This document shows positions 1-9,598 of a stretch of DNA of 9,598 nucleotides, one piece after another (position 1 is the first letter of the stretch; the number at the start of each line of letters is the position of its first letter). Below the pieces are notes generated by a model. That model was not told the origin of the DNA, made no database searches, and saw only the letters and a list, made by a program, of their open reading frames with translations. Location of the stretch: NCBI GenBank assembly GCA_023266245.1, contig JAHFRO010000083.1:1-9598 (forward strand), written 5' to 3'. The position numbers and the translations under genes are program-made. This DNA comes from Betaproteobacteria bacterium. GTDB lineage: Bacteria > Pseudomonadota > Gammaproteobacteria > Burkholderiales > SG8-41.

Positions 1-5084
<5,084 letters not shown>

Positions 5085-5102
5085 TGCGCGCCGTCGCGCG
5101 CG

Positions 5103-5128
5103 AGCGGGGGCCTTTCCCGCTGTTTTTT
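5103..5128 (+). terminator. Rho-independent terminator after uvrA
   Basis: AGCGGG (5103-5108) pairs with CCCGCT (5116-5121) across a 7-nt loop, followed by G and six T (5123-5128). It starts 18 nt after the uvrA stop codon. The stem is short but GC-rich and has a clean U-tract, so it should end the uvrA transcript and give nrdJ its own transcription unit. Confidence 0.75.
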
Positions 5129-5140
5129 GACTTTCATCAA
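5127..5140 (+). promoter_or_regulatory. FNR/ANR-type binding site upstream of nrdJ
   Basis: TTGACTTTCATCAA matches the established FNR/ANR/DNR consensus TTGAT-N4-ATCAA at nine of ten defined bases. It overlaps the end of the terminator U-tract and lies about 100 nt upstream of nrdJ. A -10 candidate TAGAAT (5160-5165) follows; the box centre would be about 38-42 nt upstream of a start near 5172-5175, close to class II activator geometry. Activation under low oxygen is an inference that suits an oxygen-independent reductase. Confidence 0.5.
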
Positions 5141-5159
5141 ACCCATGCAAACAAACGCT

Positions 5160-5165
5160 TAGAAT
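5160..5165 (+). promoter_or_regulatory. Candidate -10 element (TAGAAT) for nrdJ
   Basis: TAGAAT differs from TATAAT at one base and sits in a locally AT-richer patch between the terminator and nrdJ. No good -35 lies 16-18 nt upstream (the bases there are TCAAAC), which is usual for activator-dependent promoters and fits the FNR-like box just upstream. Confidence 0.4.
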
Positions 5166-5217
5166 CCGCCGCTCGCCCGCGGTATCATCATCTTCCCCGG
5201 TCCGGAACCGGGTAACG

Positions 5218-5244
5218 ATGGAAGACGTTCGCAACAGGACATGA
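5218..5244 (+). CDS. Possible 8-codon leader peptide overlapping the nrdJ start
   Basis: ATG at 5218 opens a frame encoding MEDVRNRT and ends at TGA 5242-5244, overlapping the nrdJ ATG as ATGA. It could couple translation to nrdJ, whose only Shine-Dalgarno-like stretch (AGGA, 5236-5239) is one base from its ATG and so poorly spaced. The leader itself has only a weak GGG upstream, within a 6-bp hairpin (CCCGGT 5196-5201 with ACCGGG 5207-5212). So short a frame may be chance. Confidence 0.2.
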   Translation: MEDVRNRT

Positions 5245-8200
5245 AGCTCAACGACACCCAGCTCGCGCTGCCGCCGCAGCAGGTCACGCTGGAAGTGCTG
5301 CTCGAGAAATACGCCAAGGGCGACGAGCGCGGCGTGGAGGACGTGCGCCGGCGCGTGGCGCACGCGCTCGCCGCGGTCGAAAAGGATCCCGCGCGCTGGG
5401 AGCCGGTGTTCTACGAGACGCTGGCGAACGGCTTCATCCCCGGCGGGCGCGTCAATTCCGCGGCGGGGACCGCGCTGCAGGCGACACTCATCAACTGCTT
5501 CGTGCAGCCGGTGGGCGACTCGGTGTCGGAAACCGTGGACGGCAAGCCCGGCATTTACGTCGCGCTGATGGAGTCGGCGGAAACCATGCGGCGCGGCGGC
5601 GGCGTGGGCTACGACTTCTCCGCGATCCGGCCCAAGGGCGCACGCGTGCGCGGCACCGAGAGCATGGCGAGCGGCCCGGTCTCCTACATGAAGGTGTTCG
5701 ACAAGAGCTGCGAGACGGTGGAGTCCGCCGGCTCGCGCCGAGGCGCGCAGATGGGGATACTCCATTGCGACCATCCCGACCTCGAGGATTTCATCCACGC
5801 CAAGGACCACGGCGAGCTCAAGAACTTCAATGTGAGCGTCGCGGTGACCGATGCCTTCATGAGCGCGGTCGAGGCGGACGGCGAGTGGGAGCTCGTGCAC
5901 AAGTCGCCGCCCGGGGCGGACTTCGACGGCACGCCGCGCCAGCGCGCCGACGGGATGTGGGTCTATCGCACGGTCAAGGCGCGCGAACTGTGGCAGCAGA
6001 TCATGGAGTCCACCTACGACCACGCCGAGCCCGGCGTGTTCTTCGTGAATCAGGCGAATTCCGATAACAACCTGTCTTACTGCGAAGCGATCGAGAGCAC
6101 GAACCCGTGCGTGACGGCCGATACCCGGCTGCATACCCAATACGGGCTCGTTTCCATCGGCGACCTGCATTCGATCGGCGTTCCGCTGCAAGCAACGGTT
6201 GACGTGCGCGCCCTGGGACAAAACGGCCGCGGCGTGATGCTGCGGCCAGCCGCACCAGCCTTCATGACTACGGGCGCGGCGGACGTATATCGCGTCGAAA
6301 CGGTGGATGGTTATGAAATCAAAGCGACCAGTTGGCACGATTTCCATACCACCCGCGGCAAGATCAAGCTCAAGGACCTCAAACCGAGCGATGAATTGTT
6401 GGTTCAGTCCGGCAAGGGGCAGTTCGGCAGCGAGGGCAACGGCGAGATCGGGTTGCTGATCGGTCTGATCACGGGTGATGGCCACTTTACGAACCGCGGG
6501 AATGGGGAAGAAGCAGCAATCATCAGTTTCTGGGGCGAGGATCGCGAGCTCGCCACCGCGGTGGCCGGCCACGTCAACAGCGCGATCGCAGGCCTCGCGT
6601 TGACGCCTCGTGCCTACCAGGTCGCCCCGACCGCCATCCCCGGGCGAAACCAGGTCTTCGTCCGTTCCGTACTGCTGGCCCGTTTCCTCGATCATTACGG
6701 GTTTACCGCTGCCACGAAATTGCGAGTGCCCGAGGTTGTCTGGCGTGGGACCGAGGACTGCGTAAAAGGCTACCTGCGCGCTTTGTTCCAGACCGATGGC
6801 ACCGTCAATATTTCCGGGGCAAGCCAGAGCTGCTCGGTGCGTCTCGCCTCGAGCGAGCCCTGCCTGCTGAAGGACGTTCAGGTGCTGCTTGCCAATTTCG
6901 GCATCTTCTGCCGGATCCGCAAGCGGCGGCACGCGGGTAACCGCCGGATGCCGGACGGTAAGGGCGGACAACGATTGTACGCCTGCCGCGCCGATTACGA
7001 GCTCATCATCGACGGAGAGTCGCGTGAGCGTTTCATGCAAGAAATCGGCTTTCACTCCGAGACCAAGAAGGCCAAGTACCGGCAGTGGGTGAAGGACAAG
7101 GTGTTGCGCAAGTGCCTGTCGTTCGTCACCAAAGTGGCGGCAATCACTTACGTGGGGCGTGAGGCGGTGTACGACACCACGCAAGCCGATCACAACACGG
7201 TAATTTTCAACGGCCTGGTTACCGGGCAATGCGGCGAGCAACCGCTGCCCTCCTACGGCTGCTGCTGCCTCGGCTCGATCAACCTGACGCTGTTCGTGCG
7301 CGAATCGTTCGGCGCGAAAGCACGCTTCGATTTCGACGCCTACGGCAAGGTCGTGCGGACGTCGGTGCGGATGCTCGACAACGTGCTCGACGCGACGGTG
7401 TGGCCGCTCAAGCAGCAACAGGCGGAAGCGCGCGCCAAACGCCGCATCGGGCTCGGCTTCACCGGGCTGGGCGACGCGCTCATCATGCTGGGGCTGTGCT
7501 ACGACAGCGAGGAGGCGCGCCGCACGGCGGCGAAAATCGCCGAGGCGATGCGCGACGAGGCCTATGCCGCTTCCGTTGAACTTGCAAAAGAGAAAGGCGC
7601 ATTCCCGCTACTTGATGCGGAGCGGTACCTGGCCGCTCCGCATTTCGCCTCGCGCCTGCCGGAGCGGCTCAAGGCCGGGATCCGCGAGCACGGGCTGCGC
7701 AACAGCCACCTGCTTTCGATCGCGCCCACCGGCACGATCTCGCTCGCCTTCGCCGACAACGCCTCCAACGGCATCGAGCCGCCCTACTCCTGGACCTACC
7801 AGCGTAAGAAGCGCATGCCCGACGGCTCGATGAAGACCTACGACGTCGAGGACCACGCGTGGCGGCTGTACCGGCACCTCGGCGGCGACGTCGAGAAGCT
7901 GCCGCCCCACTTTGTCACCGCGATGGACATTTCCGCGCTCGACCACATGCGCATGGTCGCGGCGGTCGCGCCGTACGTGGACTCGGCGGTCAGCAAGACG
8001 GTCAACGTGCCCGAGGACTACCCGTACCCCGACTTCAGGGACCTCTACCTCGAAGCGTGGCGTGCGGGACTGAAGGGCATCACCACCTACCGCCCGAACC
8101 AGGTGCTGGGCAGCGTGCTCTCGGTTTCGCCTTCGCCGCAAGCCGAGCAACCGGACGATCTCGACACCACCGAAGTGGACCGGCGCATCCGGCTCGAAGC

Positions 8201-9209
8201 GGCGCCACAGCCCGCGCTCTCGAGTCTGCGCTGGCCGGGGCGGCCCAAGCTCGCCGCCGGCAACCCATCGTGGACCTACATGGTGGAGTCGCCGTTCGGC
8301 CAGTTCGCGATCTTCGTGGGGCACGTCGAGAACGGCGACCCGCACCCGTTCGAGGTATGGGTGAACGGCAACGAGCAGCCGCGGGGCCTGGGCGCGGTGG
8401 CAAAGACGCTTTCGATGGACATGCGCGCGCAGGACAAGGCATGGCTGAGGATGAAGCTCGACATGCTGGCGCGCACCGCGGGCGACGATGCTTTCGATTG
8501 CCCGATGCCGCCCGGCAGCGAGATGCAGCGCGTGCCGAGCCTGGTGGCGGCCTTCGCGCGCATCGTGCGCTACCGCGTGGACCAGCTCGGCGCGCTCGCC
8601 AGGCAGGACGGCAAGTCGCCGGTGCTCGAGGCGCTGTTCACCAAGAAGGAGCCGAAGACCGGCACCGACGGCACGATGTCGTGGACGGTGGACGTCCACA
8701 ACCCGCGCGCGGGCGACGACTTCGTGCTGATCCTCAAGGAGCTGATCCTGCCCGGCGCGCAGCGCCGGCCGTACTCGGTGTGGATGGCGGGCGAGTACCC
8801 GCGCGCGCTCGACGGCCTGTGCAAGCTGCTCTCGCTCGACATGCGCGTGATCGACCCGGCATGGATCGGCATGAAGTTGAGGAAGCTCCTCAACTACTCC
8901 GAGCCGCTCGGCGACTTCATGGCGCGCGTACCCGGGGCCGAGCGCCAGCAGAATTTCCCGAGCACCCTGGCCTACGTCGCGCGCCTCGTCATCCACCGCT
9001 ACGCGATGCTCAGCGTGCTCGACGAGCGCGGCTATCCGTTGAACGAGATGGGCGTGCTCGAGATACCCGATGACGACCGGGAGCGCGGCCGCTCCGCCTA
9101 CACCGTGCTCCGCGGGAAGCAGTGCAAGGAGTGCGGCAACACCGCGGTCATCTACAAGGACGGCTGCGAATTCTGCACCGCCTGCGGCGCGATCGGCGCC
9201 TGCGGGTGA
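5241..9209 (+). CDS. nrdJ: Class II adenosylcobalamin-dependent ribonucleoside-diphosphate reductase with an in-frame intein
   Basis: This 1322-residue frame encodes a 948-residue reductase once the 374-residue intein is removed. The enzyme reduces ribonucleotides to deoxyribonucleotides in the cytoplasm by B12 radical chemistry, without needing oxygen. Visible family features: first redox cysteine in LINCFV (C86); GSRRGAQM and the HPDLEDFI segment; NP-C-G-E with the thiyl-radical cysteine (C664) and partner E666; second redox cysteine in YGCCCLGS (about C675); a phosphate-binding PTGT (829-832); GLKGITTYRPNQVLGS closing the barrel. I see no N-terminal ATP-cone. After it come two related TSCPD-type domains (about 1010-1115 and 1147-1260) and a cysteine-rich tail, CKEC then CEFCTACGAIGAC, probably zinc-binding or the reducing arm. 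In Pseudomonas aeruginosa these parts are split between NrdJa and NrdJb; here they are one chain. The start at 5241 is chosen because no upstream in-frame start exists. Confidence 0.95.
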   Translation: MKLNDTQLALPPQQVTLEVLLEKYAKGDERGVEDVRRRVAHALAAVEKDPARWEPVFYETLANGFIPGGRVNSAAGTALQATLINCFVQPVGDSVSETVDGKPGIYVALMESAETMRRGGGVGYDFSAIRPKGARVRGTESMASGPVSYMKVFDKSCETVESAGSRRGAQMGILHCDHPDLEDFIHAKDHGELKNFNVSVAVTDAFMSAVEADGEWELVHKSPPGADFDGTPRQRADGMWVYRTVKARELWQQIMESTYDHAEPGVFFVNQANSDNNLSYCEAIESTNPCVTADTRLHTQYGLVSIGDLHSIGVPLQATVDVRALGQNGRGVMLRPAAPAFMTTGAADVYRVETVDGYEIKATSWHDFHTTRGKIKLKDLKPSDELLVQSGKGQFGSEGNGEIGLLIGLITGDGHFTNRGNGEEAAIISFWGEDRELATAVAGHVNSAIAGLALTPRAYQVAPTAIPGRNQVFVRSVLLARFLDHYGFTAATKLRVPEVVWRGTEDCVKGYLRALFQTDGTVNISGASQSCSVRLASSEPCLLKDVQVLLANFGIFCRIRKRRHAGNRRMPDGKGGQRLYACRADYELIIDGESRERFMQEIGFHSETKKAKYRQWVKDKVLRKCLSFVTKVAAITYVGREAVYDTTQADHNTVIFNGLVTGQCGEQPLPSYGCCCLGSINLTLFVRESFGAKARFDFDAYGKVVRTSVRMLDNVLDATVWPLKQQQAEARAKRRIGLGFTGLGDALIMLGLCYDSEEARRTAAKIAEAMRDEAYAASVELAKEKGAFPLLDAERYLAAPHFASRLPERLKAGIREHGLRNSHLLSIAPTGTISLAFADNASNGIEPPYSWTYQRKKRMPDGSMKTYDVEDHAWRLYRHLGGDVEKLPPHFVTAMDISALDHMRMVAAVAPYVDSAVSKTVNVPEDYPYPDFRDLYLEAWRAGLKGITTYRPNQVLGSVLSVSPSPQAEQPDDLDTTEVDRRIRLEAAPQPALSSLRWPGRPKLAAGNPSWTYMVESPFGQFAIFVGHVENGDPHPFEVWVNGNEQPRGLGAVAKTLSMDMRAQDKAWLRMKLDMLARTAGDDAFDCPMPPGSEMQRVPSLVAAFARIVRYRVDQLGALARQDGKSPVLEALFTKKEPKTGTDGTMSWTVDVHNPRAGDDFVLILKELILPGAQRRPYSVWMAGEYPRALDGLCKLLSLDMRVIDPAWIGMKLRKLLNYSEPLGDFMARVPGAERQQNFPSTLAYVARLVIHRYAMLSVLDERGYPLNEMGVLEIPDDDRERGRSAYTVLRGKQCKECGNTAVIYKDGCEFCTACGAIGACG
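6108..7229 (+). mobile_element. Intein with LAGLIDADG homing endonuclease inside NrdJ
   Basis: The insertion, residues 290-663 (374 aa), splits the reductase motif NPCGEQ between Pro289 and the catalytic Cys664. Block A begins CVTADTRLHTQYGLVSIGDL with Cys1 as nucleophile. Block B has GYEIKATSWH, the T-x-x-H being T363 to H366. Two LAGLIDADG helices are LIGLITGDG (6456-6482, Asp413) and YLRALFQTDG (6771-6800, Asp519), both with the acidic catalytic residue, so the endonuclease looks intact. Block F is VYDTTQADHN (7167-7196) followed by FNGLVTGQ, with Cys664 as the +1 residue. The last two residues are Gly-Gln instead of the usual His-Asn. Codons ending in A or T (GGT, GTT, GAT, TTG) are visibly commoner than in the flanking reductase, suggesting separate ancestry. 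Splicing must precede enzyme activity, because the radical cysteine is the +1 residue. Confidence 0.93.
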
Positions 9210-9246
9210 ATTGAGCCGCAGATAAACGCAGATAAACGCCGATCAA
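9209..9246 (+). repeat. Decamer repeat, copy 1 (CGCAGATAAA type)
   Basis: Directly after the nrdJ stop codon, a leader AATTGAGCCG is followed by CGCAGATAAA twice (9217-9226 and 9227-9236) and a diverged CGCCGATCAA (9237-9246). The 22 bases at 9212-9233 recur exactly at 9484-9505. This looks like a dispersed intergenic repeat and not coding sequence. Confidence 0.8.
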
Positions 9247-9263
9247 GATCAACACCCTCAAGA

Positions 9264-9434
9264 ATGCAAAAACGTTTTGGTAACAAGCACGGCTGGCCGC
9301 GAGCCTCGGCGGCGCAGGGCAAGCCTCCCGTCGTCGATAACCCGCAGCTCCACAAACAGACGCGCAAGATCCTGTCCAAGCACTACCGCGCGAAATACGG
9401 CATGCGTCAGGGACGCGGCGGGCGCAAACCTTGA
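9264..9434 (+). CDS. Possible small basic hypothetical protein (56 aa)
   Basis: ATG at 9264 to TGA at 9432-9434 encodes a 56-residue protein starting MQKRFGNKHGWPRASA and ending GMRQGRGGRKP. It is rich in Lys, Arg, His and Gly, so strongly basic. I do not recognise a family. Its codons mostly end in G or C like the large genes, and it exactly fills the gap between two intergenic repeats, which favours a real gene. Against it, the upstream bases (CCCTCAAGA) are a weak ribosome-binding site and no promoter is evident. It shares the nrdJ frame and begins 54 nt after that stop codon, so it could be co-transcribed. A nucleic-acid-binding role would be only a guess from charge. Confidence 0.4.
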   Translation: MQKRFGNKHGWPRASAAQGKPPVVDNPQLHKQTRKILSKHYRAKYGMRQGRGGRKP

Positions 9435-9442
9435 TATATCAC

Positions 9443-9468
9443 CGCAGAGGCGCAGAGAACGCAGAGGA
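9443..9468 (+). repeat. CGCAGAGG short tandem repeat
   Basis: Three units CGCAGAGG, CGCAGAGAA and CGCAGAGGA follow one another in the non-coding stretch after the small ORF. They resemble the decamer repeats around them (shared CGCAGA core) but have a unit of 8-9 bases. Confidence 0.7.
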
Positions 9469-9481
9469 AAAGCAAGAAGAC

Positions 9482-9518
9482 AATGAGCCGCAGATAAACG
9501 CAGATGAACACGGATGAG
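9482..9518 (+). repeat. Decamer repeat, copy 2
   Basis: The leader AATGAGCCG runs into three decamers: CGCAGATAAA (9489-9498), CGCAGATGAA (9499-9508) and CACGGATGAG (9509-9518). The region 9484-9505 is identical to 9212-9233. It is non-coding: the in-frame ATG at 9483 stops after four codons. Confidence 0.78.
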
Positions 9519-9551
9519 AATAAAGTTGAACGGCCCAGAAAAAGCAAAGAG

Positions 9552-9598
9552 AATCAGCCGCCGATAGACGCCGATAACAGCAAGGCTGAACCGCCAAG
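9552..9598 (+). repeat. Decamer repeat, copy 3 (diverged, reaches window end)
   Basis: The leader AATCAGCCG is followed by CGCCGATAGA (9559-9568) and CGCCGATAAC (9569-9578). The trailing GGCTGAACCGCCA (9584-9596) resembles the AGTTGAACGGCCCA that follows copy 2, making copies 2 and 3 an imperfect tandem duplication of about 70 nt. The array may continue beyond the window. Confidence 0.6.

Noticed and set aside
5127..5165. Ordinary sigma-70 promoter using TTGACT (5127) as -35 and TAGAAT (5160) as -10
   Set aside because: The spacer would be 27 nt, far beyond the usual 16-18. The TTGACT is better explained as half of the FNR-like site.
5085..5240. Cobalamin riboswitch or NrdR boxes upstream of nrdJ
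   Set aside because: The interval is only 156 nt, part of it a terminator, and I find neither a B12-box-like GCCACTG core nor the paired ACAC-ATATA-TGTG type NrdR sites.
6108..7229. Group I or II intron in place of an intein
   Set aside because: The insert is fully open in the nrdJ frame, begins with Cys, ends before Cys, and has ordered intein splicing blocks plus LAGLIDADG motifs, so removal occurs at the protein level.
9209..9598. CRISPR array
   Set aside because: Repeat units are 8-10 nt, degenerate, irregularly spaced, and not separated by uniform spacers.

Overview
The window comes from a high-G+C bacterium, and I infer a betaproteobacterium (Burkholderiales, Rhodocyclales or Nitrosomonadales-like). 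The grounds are strong GC bias at third codon positions, a fused four-ATPase UvrA of a type I associate with that group, a long cobalamin-dependent ribonucleotide reductase, and short dispersed repeats typical of such genomes. No taxonomic marker gene is present, so this stays an inference.

Layout, all genes on the + strand. (1) Positions 1-5084 hold the 3' part of a giant tandem uvrA, two UvrA modules fused head to tail. Its 5' end lies outside the window. The gene is peppered with five heptanucleotide tandem arrays, two of them interrupted by an identical 29-nt perfect hairpin. All arrays are translated in frame and sit in loops or linkers between conserved motifs. (2) Positions 5085-5240 are a compact intergenic region: an intrinsic terminator, an FNR/ANR-type box, a -10 candidate, a small hairpin and a possible 8-codon leader ORF overlapping the next start. 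(3) Positions 5241-9209 hold nrdJ, a class II (adenosylcobalamin) ribonucleotide reductase. It is interrupted by a 374-residue intein with a LAGLIDADG endonuclease, placed immediately before the catalytic thiyl-radical cysteine. The intein ends in the atypical dipeptide Gly-Gln. (4) Positions 9210-9598 hold a possible 56-residue basic protein and three copies of a degenerate decamer-based repeat.

The two main genes both concern DNA (damage recognition and dNTP supply), but a terminator separates them and nothing indicates one operon. The FNR/ANR-like box fits an oxygen-independent reductase induced when oxygen is low. The most unusual content is not a new gene system but two kinds of tolerated insertion in essential-type genes: the active-site intein, and the family of stop-free heptamer arrays carrying a nested hairpin.
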